Notes: generated by a model from the letters alone, not told the origin. A stretch of DNA of 64,000 nucleotides from Armatimonadota bacterium (GCA_029547025.1 JAKPQA010000073.1:50085-114084); one strand, 5' to 3'. Shown: positions 43,990 through 53,587, counted from the stretch's first letter. Numbers and translations are program-made.

Positions 43990-46887
43990 ATGAACGTCCT
44001 CACCACGGGGCCCCAAGTGCTGCGGGTCGATGCTCTGGCGGCGGACCTGCGTCGGCGGGGCCTTGGGCTGTCCCCCGGCACCCGACAGGTCGCGCGCGTC
44101 GTGAGTGTGAGCGATGGGCGAGCCGTTGTCAACATTGGCGGTGAGACTCTGGTAACACAGACGGACCTGCCCCTGCGCGAGGGGCAGGTGGTGGCTCTCC
44201 TCGTCGAGCAGGGAGAGAATGGCGCGCTCCTCCTCCGACTGACTGAGCCCGCCCAAACCATCCAGAGGGCGGGGTTGCGGCTGGCCCCGGAGGGCGCCAT
44301 ATCGCCTCGGACGGATGCCGACATCGCCGAGGCCGTCCGGGCGGTGGGTCTGCCCACCACCGAGGACCACATGGCCGCGGCACGCGCCCTTCTGGACCAC
44401 GGCCAGGCCCTGACCAAGGCGAACATCAGTTTCGTGGCCCGCAACGCTCACCGATTCGAGGGACCCACCGAGGAGGTCGTCGCGGCCCTGGCGCAGGCCC
44501 GGGCTCTCGACCTGCCGGCCACGGAGGCCACAATCGCGGCGCTGAGGGCGGCTTCTCGGGGCACGGGCCTGGCCCTCGCGGAACGCCTGGATGGCATCGC
44601 GCGGCTAGCCAGCGAGCTGCAGACGGCTCTGGCGGAGCTCACGGGGGCCGTCCCGGCGGCCGAGCCGTCGGGGGGGGCTCTCACCACCGGGGCGGGCGAG
44701 CTCCTCGCCGCGCTCAGCCGGGCCCTGGGTCTTCTGCGGGGCAGCGCAGTGGGCGCCGACGCCGCAGATCCACGTATCGGGCTGGCCCAGCGCCTGTCGG
44801 CCCTGTTGGCGGCGATGGAGTTCGGGGGCGTGGTGCCCATCGCCAGTCAAACCCTCGACCGCTTGGCGTCCCAGCTGGGCCAGACGCCGGGCAAGGTTAT
44901 CGAGGAGTCTGCGCCGCTGCTTGGCCGCCCATTAGTGCAGATCGCCGCGGATATTGAGGAGTCGATGGGGCAACTCGAGAGGTTCCTCACGGACAGGGAG
45001 CCCGTGACAGGCCTGCCGAGCCGTCTGCTGGCCGTTCTGGCCGCGGTCGACGAGGCTCTGCCCACGCCCGCGCCGGCGGCTGCGGCCAGCGGCGCGCCTG
45101 CTGCCGGCAGCCGGGAACGCGCGGAGGCGGCGCTGCTTCCAGCCGCCGGGGAGCCTGCCGATCCAGCGCCACCCTCGGCCGCCTCGGAGCTGCTCTCGCG
45201 ACTCACCACCTTGCGGACCGCCCTCCGAGCCTTCAGTCTTCCGACCACGCTCTCCCCGGCCGCCGCTGACCTTGGGGAGATGACGGACCGCGCCATACAG
45301 CAGCTCGCCGGCCGAGTCGAGTCCACCATGGTGGTTGTGGCTGCGGAGGCCCCGGCCGATGTCGGGGCGCTGGTGACCGCGCTGGCCCAGCGGGCCGCGG
45401 AGGTACGGGTGCCCTCCGAGGCCGGCATCCATCCGGCGGTGCGCCTCGCCAGTCTCCTCGAAGCCGTCGAGGACACGCTGGCCGCTCTCCCCGCCGACCG
45501 CGCGTCGAGTTCCGATGCGTTGCTGGGTCTGCGTCATCAACTCCAGGGCATTGCGGCGTTCCTACGGGAGTCCCGCGGGTCGGCGGATGTCTCCTTGCTG
45601 GCCCAGCGGGGTGCCGAGCGCGTGCTGGAAGCCGTCTCGTCGTATGCGCAGGCCACCGAGGAGCGGGTCGCGGCCGTCGGCGAGGCGCTGGCCATGCGGA
45701 CCCATCGCGACGCGCTCATCGTCGTCGCTCGTGTGGCGGCCGCGACGGCTCGCAATGCGGCCCAGGGCTTGGCGCGCGTCGAGGGCCTGCTTCTCGATGA
45801 GGGCCCGGCCGCGCCCGGAGGCTGGATCACACCGGGCCAGCTGCTCGCCCTCCACGACGCGCTGGACACGGCGACGGTACGAGTCGCCCAGGCACTGCTT
45901 GGCCTCGGGGCAATCACCGATCCGCTGAGCCGGATCGACCCGGGTCTGGCCCAGGCAGCGGCGGCCCTGTCGGCAAGTGCCGAACCGGCATCGGCCCGAA
46001 GTCCCGAGCAGCTCCTCCAGTGGCTGGGGCGGCTCCAGCCCCTGCTCGCCGATCCGGCCATGCGGGCCCAGCTGCCCACCGAGGTGGTTCGGTCGGCGCG
46101 GGCGCTGGCCGTCGCCATGGCCCTGGAAGCGACCCGCAGCGTTGCCGCGGAATCGGCGCGCCTGACGCGCCTGCTCGAGTCCGCTCAGACTCACCCGGAT
46201 CGCGGTACGCCGCAGGTGCACGAGGACCTGAGACGCCTGGTGGAGCTCGTGGGCCGCAGTCTTGAGAACAAGCTGCTGTCCACCGACGCGGCGCGCGCCG
46301 TCGAGCGCGACCCGCGCGCGGTGCTCGGGCGGCTCGAGGTTGCGCTCGAGCGCCTGGTGCGGTCGCCATCGACGGCGGAGCACGATCCGGCGCTGGCCGA
46401 GCAGGCTCAGCGACTCCTCTCGGCGGTCACGGCGGCGCGATCGGCGCTGGAGGGGCAGCAGCTCCTGAACGCGGTGGCTCCTCGGACCCCGTTGCCCCAT
46501 TTCGCCTATGTCGAGGTACCCGTGATTGTGGACGGGCGACAGACTCAGGCTCAGCTCAAGGTCCTGCGGGGCTCGGGACGGTCTGGAGAGCCGCTCGACC
46601 CGGACAATCTGAGGGTGGCTCTCCGGCTCGACACCTACACGTTGGGTACCGTTACGGCGCTCGTCGAGATGCGGCAGGGCATTCTCAATGTCGAGTTCTC
46701 CCTGGACTCACCCGAGTCCGAGGCTGTAGTCGACGAGCGCCTGCCCGAGCTCCTGAGTGCTCTTCAGGATGGCGGGCTGGTGGTGGCGCGGCTTCAGACC
46801 GACGTGCGCCAAGAGGGCGCGGCGGACGCCTTCGAGGCGCTGGGCGAGCCGGTGCTCGCCCCCTTCCGGATATCGGCGCTGGCTTAG
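43990..46887 (+). CDS. Large FliK-like protein (flagellar hook-length-control type)
   Basis: 965 aa, very Ala/Leu/Arg-rich. The N-terminus has a small beta region (ARVVSVSDGRAVVNIGGETL). A long helical middle of about 700 residues is low in complexity. The C-terminal about 110 residues have the Flg_hook pattern: LRLDTYTLGTVTALVEMRQGILNVEFSLDS then LLSALQDGGLVVARLQ. FliK-like proteins of this kind stand next to FlhB-C-like proteins outside flagellar loci in several phyla, as here. The function outside flagella is not established. The ATG at 43990 follows GCAGGGGAG-like sequence. Confidence 0.72.
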   Translation: MNVLTTGPQVLRVDALAADLRRRGLGLSPGTRQVARVVSVSDGRAVVNIGGETLVTQTDLPLREGQVVALLVEQGENGALLLRLTEPAQTIQRAGLRLAPEGAISPRTDADIAEAVRAVGLPTTEDHMAAARALLDHGQALTKANISFVARNAHRFEGPTEEVVAALAQARALDLPATEATIAALRAASRGTGLALAERLDGIARLASELQTALAELTGAVPAAEPSGGALTTGAGELLAALSRALGLLRGSAVGADAADPRIGLAQRLSALLAAMEFGGVVPIASQTLDRLASQLGQTPGKVIEESAPLLGRPLVQIAADIEESMGQLERFLTDREPVTGLPSRLLAVLAAVDEALPTPAPAAAASGAPAAGSRERAEAALLPAAGEPADPAPPSAASELLSRLTTLRTALRAFSLPTTLSPAAADLGEMTDRAIQQLAGRVESTMVVVAAEAPADVGALVTALAQRAAEVRVPSEAGIHPAVRLASLLEAVEDTLAALPADRASSSDALLGLRHQLQGIAAFLRESRGSADVSLLAQRGAERVLEAVSSYAQATEERVAAVGEALAMRTHRDALIVVARVAAATARNAAQGLARVEGLLLDEGPAAPGGWITPGQLLALHDALDTATVRVAQALLGLGAITDPLSRIDPGLAQAAAALSASAEPASARSPEQLLQWLGRLQPLLADPAMRAQLPTEVVRSARALAVAMALEATRSVAAESARLTRLLESAQTHPDRGTPQVHEDLRRLVELVGRSLENKLLSTDAARAVERDPRAVLGRLEVALERLVRSPSTAEHDPALAEQAQRLLSAVTAARSALEGQQLLNAVAPRTPLPHFAYVEVPVIVDGRQTQAQLKVLRGSGRSGEPLDPDNLRVALRLDTYTLGTVTALVEMRQGILNVEFSLDSPESEAVVDERLPELLSALQDGGLVVARLQTDVRQEGAADAFEALGEPVLAPFRISALA

Positions 46888-46893
46888 GGAGCG

Positions 46894-47226
46894 GTGACGC
46901 GCGTGGCCGATGAGAACGAGGCAGTCGAACACCCCTACGGCCGAGTGGCGGCCGCGCTCCGGTATGACCCAGACCACGACGCGGCGCCGCGCGTGGCGGC
47001 CAGTGGGCGGGGCCATGTGGCCGAGCGCATTATCGAGCTGGCCCGCGAGCATGGTATCCCGCTTCGTGAGGATCGGGTGCTGGCCGCGGCCCTGGCGCAG
47101 CTCGATCTGGGAGAGCTGATTCCGCCCCAGATGTACAAGGCCGTCGCTGAAGTACTCGCCTTCGTCTACCGGCTCGACGCCGAGCGCAGCCGCGAGCGTT
47201 CGCAGTCCCTGATGCGCACGGAGTGA
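46894..47226 (+). CDS. FlhB C-terminal-domain-like protein
   Basis: 110 aa corresponding to the cytosolic half of FlhB/YscU export-switch proteins with no membrane part: YGRVAAALRYDPDHDAAPRV, GHVAERIIELAREHGIPL, then LDLGELIPPQMYKAVAEVLAFVY. The autocleavage motif NPTH is replaced, so the self-cleaving switch is unlikely. It follows the FliK-like gene by 6 nt; the pair resembles Bacillus ylqG-ylqH in kind. The GTG at 46894 is given; GTG 46903 is an alternative. Its stop lies 6 nt before hypA. Confidence 0.85.
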   Translation: MTRVADENEAVEHPYGRVAAALRYDPDHDAAPRVAASGRGHVAERIIELAREHGIPLREDRVLAAALAQLDLGELIPPQMYKAVAEVLAFVYRLDAERSRERSQSLMRTE

Positions 47227-47232
47227 TCCGAT

Positions 47233-47586
47233 CTGCACGAGACAACGCTGGCCAGGGAGATCGCGCGGATCGTCCGCGACCGTCTGCCGGTGGAGGATCT
47301 CGGCCGCGTGGTGAGCGTGCGGGTCGACGTGGGCGAGTTCTCTGGCGTGGTGCCCGAGGCTCTGGCGTTCGGGTTCGAGTCGGTGGTCGCGGACTCGGCC
47401 ATGCGGGATGCGCGACTTGAGGCAGTGCCCGTCCCGGTGGCGCTCCGATGCAGGGCGTGCTCGGCTGGCTTCCGCCTCGCGGAGCCCCCCTTCGCGTGCC
47501 CACGATGCGGAGCTTCGGATGTCGAGGTCCTCGGCGGTGTGGATGTGGTGGTCCGTTCCATCGAGCTGAAGGGGGAGGGGCCTTGA
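47233..47586 (+). CDS. hypA: Hydrogenase/urease nickel chaperone HypA, CTG start
   Basis: Nickel-delivery zinc protein of 117 aa. HypA needs an N-terminal Met-His-Glu for nickel binding; here the codons are CTG-CAC-GAG, with GGAG 9 nt upstream of the CTG. Canonical downstream starts would remove the nickel site and the first helix. So CTG, read as Met, is the most likely start. The zinc site is CRAC...CPRCG (C-x2-C, 14 residues, C-x2-C), as in the family. hypB overlaps its stop. No hydrogenase or urease genes are in the window. Confidence 0.88.
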   Translation: MHETTLAREIARIVRDRLPVEDLGRVVSVRVDVGEFSGVVPEALAFGFESVVADSAMRDARLEAVPVPVALRCRACSAGFRLAEPPFACPRCGASDVEVLGGVDVVVRSIELKGEGP

Positions 47587-48257
47587 GGGTGAGCGTCGAG
47601 GAGAGTGCCTTCGCTACCAACGACCGGATCGCCGCGGAGACGCGGAGACGGCTGGCCGAGCGGCGAGTCCTCGCCGTGAACCTACTCAGCGCGCCCGGGT
47701 CCGGCAAGACCTCCTTGCTCGAGGCCACCATCGACCGCCTGCGGAATGCCGTTCGGATCGGGGTCATCGAGGGCGATGTGGCGACGACCCGCGACGCGGA
47801 TCGCGTTGCCGCTCACGGCGTGCCGGCGGTTCAGGTGAACACCGAGATGCTCAGCGCCACGTGCCACTTGGATGCACGCATGGTCGCGCAGGCACTTGAG
47901 CGCCTCCCAAGCGACCGGCTCGACCTGCTGCTGATCGAGAACGTGGGCAACCTGGTGTGTCCCGCCGCTTTCGATCTGGGCGAGGACCTGAAGGTGGCTG
48001 TGCTCAGCGTGACCGAGGGTGATGATAAGCCGGTGAAGTACCCGAAGCTGTTCCGCGAAGCGGCCGTGACCCTCATCAGCAAGATGGACCTCCTGCCCCA
48101 CTGCGGCGGCGATGTGGAGGCCATTGTCGCGAACCTGCGGGCGGTGCAGCCGGCGGCCGAGATCATCCGCACGTCCGTGCGGACGGGCGAGGGACTCGAC
48201 GCATGGGCCGAGTGGCTACATCAGCGCTGGACCACCAAATGCAGATCCGCGGACTGA
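47583..48257 (+). CDS. hypB: Nickel-insertion GTPase HypB
   Basis: SIMIBI-class GTPase that drives nickel transfer to [NiFe] hydrogenase together with HypA. Motifs: Walker A SAPGSGKTS, IEGDVATTRDADR, NTEMLSATCHLD (metal-binding Cys and His), IENVGNLVCPAAFDLGE and SKMDLLPH. At 224 aa it lacks the N-terminal His-rich and CxxCGC-type nickel stores. The start is TTG 47583, overlapping the hypA stop as TTGA, or GTG 47589; GGAGG lies 4 or 10 nt upstream. Its 3' end overlaps the convergent TPR gene by 37 nt. Confidence 0.92.
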   Translation: MRVSVEESAFATNDRIAAETRRRLAERRVLAVNLLSAPGSGKTSLLEATIDRLRNAVRIGVIEGDVATTRDADRVAAHGVPAVQVNTEMLSATCHLDARMVAQALERLPSDRLDLLLIENVGNLVCPAAFDLGEDLKVAVLSVTEGDDKPVKYPKLFREAAVTLISKMDLLPHCGGDVEAIVANLRAVQPAAEIIRTSVRTGEGLDAWAEWLHQRWTTKCRSAD

Positions 48258-49108
48258 TCGGGTGCTGATGTGGTCTGCAGCCGGCCCGCGGGGCCCATCA
48301 TGGGCCCGGGCATGCCGCCGGGCGGGCCGGTCATCGGAGGGCGAGTGGCATCCTCGGCGAGGTGCTTCTGCCGGGTTGTCAGGTACAGCGGCGCCTTCGA
48401 CTGGGCGCGGGCGATGGCCAGCCGGGCCTCGGCGGGCGAGGGCAGATGCCCCGTCTCCGTGCGGAGCCTCAGCTGGTAGTAGCGCAGGGGCGACAGATAC
48501 CCGGCCTGCTGGGTGAACCCCTCGCCCATGACCCCCATTCGCTGGTGCATCCACTCCAGGTTCGCCTTGACCGTCCCGTTATCGGGGTCGAGCCGCAGCG
48601 CCTCCCTGTACATCCGCACGGCCATCCGGGGCTGGTGCAGCGCCTTGTAGCAGTGGCCGAGGTTCATGTAGCTCATGACGGATGGCTCGATGGCGATGGC
48701 CTGGCTGAACCACGGCATGGCCTGGCGATGGCGCTTTGTTGTGAGGTAGTGCGTGCCCAGGGCATGGCGCAGGTACGCAGACCCGGGGTTCGCCTCGATT
48801 CCGCACTTGAGGACCTTCACAGCGTTCGCGTCATAGCCCATGCTCCAGATGAGCCAGGCCGAGGAGTCGTACCCATCGATGTAGGACGGATCGAGTGCCG
48901 ATGCTGACAGAGCGGCGCGGGTGGTCTTGCGGTAGTCGCCCAAGTGGAACTGGGCATCCGACTCCAGGATCAGTCCATTGACCAGAAGGCTCACGAACGC
49001 GTCCTCGGCACCGTCGCGGGCATCGGACTTGTCTTGGGCCACGGCAGCGGATCCCGCCACGGCACACCACACGCACAGCGCCAGGCACACGCACTCACCA
49101 GGCCTCAT
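48221..49108 (-). CDS. Exported TPR-repeat protein
   Basis: 295 aa. A signal peptide (CLALCVWCAVAGSAAVA) is followed by several tetratricopeptide-like helices (about residues 40-195), best seen in MSYMNLGHCYKALHQPRMAVRMYREALRLDPDN. The tail is rich in Pro, Gly and Met (MTGPPGGMPGPMMGPAG). TPRs bind partner proteins; no catalytic motif is present. The ATG at 49108 has GGAGGG 8 nt upstream. Its 3' end overlaps the end of hypB. Confidence 0.78.
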   Translation of the reverse strand: MRPGECVCLALCVWCAVAGSAAVAQDKSDARDGAEDAFVSLLVNGLILESDAQFHLGDYRKTTRAALSASALDPSYIDGYDSSAWLIWSMGYDANAVKVLKCGIEANPGSAYLRHALGTHYLTTKRHRQAMPWFSQAIAIEPSVMSYMNLGHCYKALHQPRMAVRMYREALRLDPDNGTVKANLEWMHQRMGVMGEGFTQQAGYLSPLRYYQLRLRTETGHLPSPAEARLAIARAQSKAPLYLTTRQKHLAEDATRPPMTGPPGGMPGPMMGPAGRLQTTSAPDQSADLHLVVQR

Positions 49109-49272
49109 CGGACGCCCTCCTTCTCCCACCAGCGACCGCGGTCGCCGTTGGGAGGTAGTTCGCCAGCGCCACACAGATCCCCTGGTCGGCCTCGCCGGCG
49201 ACCTCGGCGAGCTGCTACACTGTTGGGCATCCTCGCTTGGAGCCGGAGGGGTCGTCCACGCTCACGCCCACC

Positions 49273-51633
49273 ATGGGATTCGTGCTGGGAGCTGTGGCTC
49301 CCGCGTCGATGCAGTCACTTGCCGAGTTCTCCCCGGTGGCTGACGATGCCTACTACCCGGCCGAGGAGCGTCCGGAGCGCGCGCGGCTCGGGTGGCCCGG
49401 GTTGGTCGCCTGGGACGGTGATGCTGGCCGGTTCGAGCTGCCTGGTGCCAACGGGCCCGTGCTGGCGCGGCCGGGCGAGACCGCCGGACCGTGGCGTCTG
49501 ATCGCGCGCCTCTCAGCCCCGGGGGGCGACGTGGCCGTGCTGGAGCACAACGCCGCGCGCTGGGGGGTGTTCCTCTACCTCGCACCGGGGGGCGTTCGGG
49601 CCGAGGTCCGGAAGTCCGTGGGCTCGCTCTCACACATTCAGCCCGATTCCGTCGAGTACCCGGTGGACTATGTGGCGACACTCATGGGCTGCCACGGGGA
49701 CGTCTTGGGTGATCGGGTGCTGGGTTCGGGCGAGCCCTCCTATGACCGGGTCGCCGGCTACCTCCCCGATCTGGCCGCCTACATGCCGATCTCTGACTCC
49801 CGCTCCGCGCGGAAGGCGGTGGTCGATGCCGACGGCCGCATCGGGTACCTGGCGCCCGAGTACGGCCGTGACCGGATCCGCGATGCGCTTTTCGACCCCT
49901 GCATCGAGCTGGGTGTCTCGGGCTGTCTGGCCGCCAAACGGGGCGTTCTGGGCGGCCATCTGCCCGTGGCCGACTTTGCCTTCGTTGGGGCTGACGGTAG
50001 CAGGGCGTGGGAGCAGATCGCCTTCGCGCCACCCGAGGCTCCGGACGCCGTCTACCTCGGTCTGAAGGTGGATGATGAGTGGTCGTATCGCGAGCTGGTG
50101 TCGGGTCAGACACTGAGCTCCGAGGCATTCCACTCGGCGCTGCTGGCACGCTGGCGGCTGGCGCGCGAGGCCGGTCGCCAGGGCATGACCGTCCGCCTGC
50201 CGGAGCCCCGGCTGGCCGATGCCTGGCTCGCGGCCCTGCTCCAGGCGGTCTCGACCTATGAGGGCGCTCATCCCAGGTATGGCCTCGGCGTCTATGCCGA
50301 GGCGGCGCACGACGGCTTCCCGCCAACCACCATCTGGATGGTCTGGTGCTGTGCCGAGTGGGGCTGGTGGGATGCCGCACGGGAATACCTCGGTTACTAC
50401 CTCGACCGTTTCGTCAACGACGACGGCACCTTCGCCTACTATGGTCCCGCGGTCTCGGAGTATGGCCAGATGCTCGATGTGGCCGTGCGGCTGGCTCGCT
50501 GCTCGGGCGACCATGGATGGCTCCGCACTTACCTCGGCAAACTGGACGCCATGGCTGGTCATCTGCTGAGGCTGAGGGATCGGGCCCTGGCGGACCCCGG
50601 TCGGTCGGGGGCGACACACGGGCTGCTCTACGGCGATCCCGAGGCGGACGTCCTCGATGCGCCCAACCTGTACTTTTCGAACAACGCATGGGCCTGGCGG
50701 GGTCTGGTCTCCTATGGGCACTGGTTGGCCGAGCAGCCCGACGGCGCGATGCAGCGGCGCGGGGCAGAGATGGTGGAGCAGGCTCGAGGCATGGGGGGCG
50801 ACACTCGGGCGGCCGTTCGGGCGGCCACGGTGCCGTCGACGCCCGCGTTTGTGCCGCCCTACCCGGGCATCGCGGAGCCCTTTGGGTCCATGACGGAAGG
50901 GCGGCTCGAGTCCTACACCAACTACCGCTACTGGCCCGAAATGCTGGATGCGGGCCTTCTGGATGCGGACACCGTCGACGCCATCCTCGATTTCCGCCGC
51001 GCCCACGGCGGCGAGCTGCTGGGCACCACGCGGTTCGAACGTCAGATGGACGACTGGCCCTTCGCTCGAGTGGCCTACGCGTTGCTCGAACGCGGGAGGG
51101 TCGACCAGTACCTCCTCGGTCTCTACGGCCATCTGGCCCACCATCAGATGCGGGGGACGTTCACGGCCTATGAGCAGGTCGACATCGGCTGGCAGGATGA
51201 GCGGCGCTATCGTGCCGACTACTGCGTGCCGGCGCAGCTCACCATTCCGCTGATGCTGAAGTGGGCCCTGGTGTTCGAGGAGCGCGATTCGGACGTGCTC
51301 TGGCTCGCCAAGGCGGTGCCGGCGAGATGGTTCGCGCCGGGGTCGTCATTCTCGGTTGATGCGGCGCCGACCCGATGGGGGCCCGTTGGGTGCATGATGC
51401 GGTGTGTTGATCACGCGGTACTCTGGGATCTGAAGCTGCCTGCCGGGCCCGAGGTTCGGCTGTCGATGCCGACGGAGGGATTCGCTGGCTTGATCGAGGC
51501 ACCCGAGGCGTGCACGGCGGACGAGGCCACCGGGACGATCGTGGTATCGCCGGGCGCGAGTCCCCGACCGATGCGGGTGGTGGCCCGGATCCGAGGACAG
51601 GCTGGAGCTTCGGGGGTGTTGCGAGAGCCCTAG
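49273..51633 (+). CDS. Six-hairpin glycosidase-like protein
   Basis: 786 aa without an evident signal peptide. The middle and C-terminal parts have the repeating pattern of an (alpha/alpha)6 barrel, with aromatic and acidic clusters such as HDGFPPTTIWMVWCCAEWGWWDAAREYLGYYLDRFVNDDGTFAYYGP and LESYTNYRYWPEMLDAG. WLAALLQAVSTYEGAHPRYGLGVY starts the barrel at about residue 316. This architecture fits glycoside hydrolases or phosphorylases of the six-hairpin superfamily. I cannot assign a GH family. The start is uncertain: ATG 49273 and TTG 49237 both lack a ribosome-binding site. Confidence 0.62.
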   Translation: MGFVLGAVAPASMQSLAEFSPVADDAYYPAEERPERARLGWPGLVAWDGDAGRFELPGANGPVLARPGETAGPWRLIARLSAPGGDVAVLEHNAARWGVFLYLAPGGVRAEVRKSVGSLSHIQPDSVEYPVDYVATLMGCHGDVLGDRVLGSGEPSYDRVAGYLPDLAAYMPISDSRSARKAVVDADGRIGYLAPEYGRDRIRDALFDPCIELGVSGCLAAKRGVLGGHLPVADFAFVGADGSRAWEQIAFAPPEAPDAVYLGLKVDDEWSYRELVSGQTLSSEAFHSALLARWRLAREAGRQGMTVRLPEPRLADAWLAALLQAVSTYEGAHPRYGLGVYAEAAHDGFPPTTIWMVWCCAEWGWWDAAREYLGYYLDRFVNDDGTFAYYGPAVSEYGQMLDVAVRLARCSGDHGWLRTYLGKLDAMAGHLLRLRDRALADPGRSGATHGLLYGDPEADVLDAPNLYFSNNAWAWRGLVSYGHWLAEQPDGAMQRRGAEMVEQARGMGGDTRAAVRAATVPSTPAFVPPYPGIAEPFGSMTEGRLESYTNYRYWPEMLDAGLLDADTVDAILDFRRAHGGELLGTTRFERQMDDWPFARVAYALLERGRVDQYLLGLYGHLAHHQMRGTFTAYEQVDIGWQDERRYRADYCVPAQLTIPLMLKWALVFEERDSDVLWLAKAVPARWFAPGSSFSVDAAPTRWGPVGCMMRCVDHAVLWDLKLPAGPEVRLSMPTEGFAGLIEAPEACTADEATGTIVVSPGASPRPMRVVARIRGQAGASGVLREP

Positions 51634-51667
51634 CCTGCCCTCGGTCTTCGGCGGGTTCGGTGCAGCC

Positions 51668-52813
51668 CTAACCTCCGCAAGCCTTGCGGAGCTCATCGGC
51701 CACATCGGTCTTCTCCCACGTGAAGTCGGGCTCGGTGCGGCCGAAGTGCCCGTAGGCAGCCGTCTGTCTGTAGATCGGCCGGTCCAGTTTGAGGTGCTTG
51801 ATAATCCCGCGGGGCGAGAGGTCAAACATGTCCCGCAGGGCCCGGCTGATCTTGGCCTCGTCTACTGTGGCGGTGTCGAAGGAGTCCACGTAGATCGAGA
51901 CGGGTTGGGGCTCGCCGATGGCGTAGGCCACCTGGATCTCGCAACGCCTCGCCAGGCCGGCGGCCACCACGTTCTTCGCCAGGTAGCGGACCATGTAGGC
52001 GGCCGAGCGGTCGACCTTGGTGGGGTCCTTGCCCGAGAAGCACCCGCCGCCGTGACGCCCGAGTCCCCCATAGGTGTCGACGATGATCTTGCGGCCCGTC
52101 AGTCCGGTATCGCCGGCCGGACCACCGACCACGAAGCTACCGGTGGGGTTCACGAAGTCCTTCAGTCGGCCGTCGCACATGGCGGCGGGCAGAACGGGCT
52201 TCACCACATGCTCCAGAACGTCCTCGCGGATCTGATCGCGAGTCACGTCGGGGCTGTGCTGGGCAGCGATGACCACGGCATCGACCCGGACCGGCCGCCC
52301 ATCGGCGTACTCGATGGTCACCTGGCTCTTGCCATCGGGCCGCAGGTACGGCAGCGTCCGGTTCTTGCGCACCTCGGCCAGGCGTCGCGCCAGCCGGTGA
52401 GCGTAGAGGATCGGCATGGGCATGAGCTCCGGCGTCTCATCGGTGGCGTAGCCGAACATCATGCCCTGGTCGCCGGCGCCACCGGTGTCGACGCCCTGGG
52501 CGATGTCCGGTGACTGGCGCTGGACGGCGACCATGACGCCGCTCGTGTTGCAGTCAAAGCCCCACTCGGCGCGCTCATAGCCGATGTCCCGGATGACTGC
52601 TCGGGCCACGTCGGCGATGGCGGCTTGGGCCTTGGTGGTGATCTCGCCCGCCACCACACACACGCCGGTGGTGAGGAGAGCCTCGCAGGCCACCCGGCTG
52701 GCGGGGTCCTGCGCGAGCATGGCGTCGAGTACCGCGTCGGAGATCTGGTCCGCTATCTTGTCGGGGTGGCCCTCGGTGACCGACTCCGACGTGATCAGTC
52801 GCGTGTCTCCCAT
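51668..52813 (-). CDS. metK: S-adenosylmethionine synthetase
   Basis: Forms SAM from ATP and methionine; 381 aa, complete. Motifs: [70 protein letters not shown], and the P-loop-like [16 protein letters not shown], where Cys replaces the usual Ala. The ATG at 52813 has a GGAGG 12 nt upstream, longer than ideal. It lies 71 nt downstream of gmk. I looked for a SAM riboswitch ahead of it and found none. Confidence 0.96.
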   Translation of the reverse strand: MGDTRLITSESVTEGHPDKIADQISDAVLDAMLAQDPASRVACEALLTTGVCVVAGEITTKAQAAIADVARAVIRDIGYERAEWGFDCNTSGVMVAVQRQSPDIAQGVDTGGAGDQGMMFGYATDETPELMPMPILYAHRLARRLAEVRKNRTLPYLRPDGKSQVTIEYADGRPVRVDAVVIAAQHSPDVTRDQIREDVLEHVVKPVLPAAMCDGRLKDFVNPTGSFVVGGPAGDTGLTGRKIIVDTYGGLGRHGGGCFSGKDPTKVDRSAAYMVRYLAKNVVAAGLARRCEIQVAYAIGEPQPVSIYVDSFDTATVDEAKISRALRDMFDLSPRGIIKHLKLDRPIYRQTAAYGHFGRTEPDFTWEKTDVADELRKACGG

Positions 52814-52884
52814 GTCCCTGCACAGCCTCCAATGCGTGCGCCGGTCCCGGCGCGAGACGAGTGGGTTCCACTGTGGCCCCTCGT

Positions 52885-53520
52885 CTATCCCTCGCCGCGG
52901 GGTGCCGCCTGGCCCGCGGCCAGCTGCCGATGCGTTCTCAGGCGTTCTGCCCGTATGATACTCTTGAGGTCGCACACGGCGGCGTCGACCTCGACGTTCC
53001 ACACGACATAGTCGAACTCGCCGACGGCCAGGATCTCACGATCGTAGGCGGCCATGCGGCGCTGAATCCGTTCTTCGGTCTCCGATCCGCGCCCCCGGAG
53101 CCGGCGCAGACACTCCTCACGCGTGGGCGGCAGGAGCATTACCAGTACCGCCCTCGGGCATACACGCCGTATCTGGCGCGCTCCCTGCACTTCGATCTCG
53201 AGAACCAGATCCGACCCCTCATCCGCCGCCCGCTCGATCTCGGACCGAGGAGTACCGTACAGCTCCCCGCAGAACTCCGCGTACTCGAGAAACCCCCCGG
53301 CGGCGATGGTCGCCTCGAACTCGCCTCGGGTGACGAAATGGTAATCGCCATCGGCGTCCGTGGGGCGGGGCGCTCGCGAGGTGGCCGACACCGCGAGGCG
53401 CAGCCCCATACCAGGGCACACCACCCGGCTGAGCACGGTGCCCTTGCCAGATCCAGAGGGACCGGTCACCACGAAGACGATCGGGCGGCACCGGGTATCG
53501 GCCGAATCTGGGTGGCTCAT
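52885..53520 (-). CDS. gmk: Guanylate kinase
   Basis: Phosphorylates GMP to GDP; 211 aa. The P-loop is GPSGSGKGT (residues 20-28). Substrate-binding [38 protein letters not shown] and [11 protein letters not shown] follow the family order, with the lid [24 protein letters not shown]. The ATG at 53520 has no ribosome-binding site; an extended -10 (TGCTAGAAT) ends 10 nt upstream, so the mRNA probably starts within a few bases of the ATG. It is divergent from the NFACT gene. Confidence 0.95.
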   Translation of the reverse strand: MSHPDSADTRCRPIVFVVTGPSGSGKGTVLSRVVCPGMGLRLAVSATSRAPRPTDADGDYHFVTRGEFEATIAAGGFLEYAEFCGELYGTPRSEIERAADEGSDLVLEIEVQGARQIRRVCPRAVLVMLLPPTREECLRRLRGRGSETEERIQRRMAAYDREILAVGEFDYVVWNVEVDAAVCDLKSIIRAERLRTHRQLAAGQAAPRGEG

Positions 53521-53529
53521 AGAGAAGTC

Positions 53530-53558
53530 ATTCTAGCACAAGGTCCCGGCGGTGTCAG
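53530..53558 (-). promoter_or_regulatory. Promoter of gmk
   Basis: On the minus strand CTGACA (53558-53553), a 17-nt spacer, and TAGAAT (53535-53530) with the extended TGC before it. The predicted start is at about 53523, 3 nt ahead of the gmk ATG. Confidence 0.7.
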
Positions 53559-53587
53559 GCGTCCGCGAGACCCGCGATCTGCCATCG

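Noticed and set aside
45562..46500. Long minus-strand frame inside the FliK-like gene
   Set aside because: It is a GC-driven shadow of the plus-strand gene with no ribosome-binding site and no recognisable domain.
47233..48257. A hydrogenase or urease locus
   Set aside because: Only hypA and hypB are present; no structural subunits or other maturation genes are seen.
52814..52884. SAM riboswitch ahead of metK
   Set aside because: The gap is only 71 nt, and none of the conserved riboswitch core or a terminator stem with T-tract is present.
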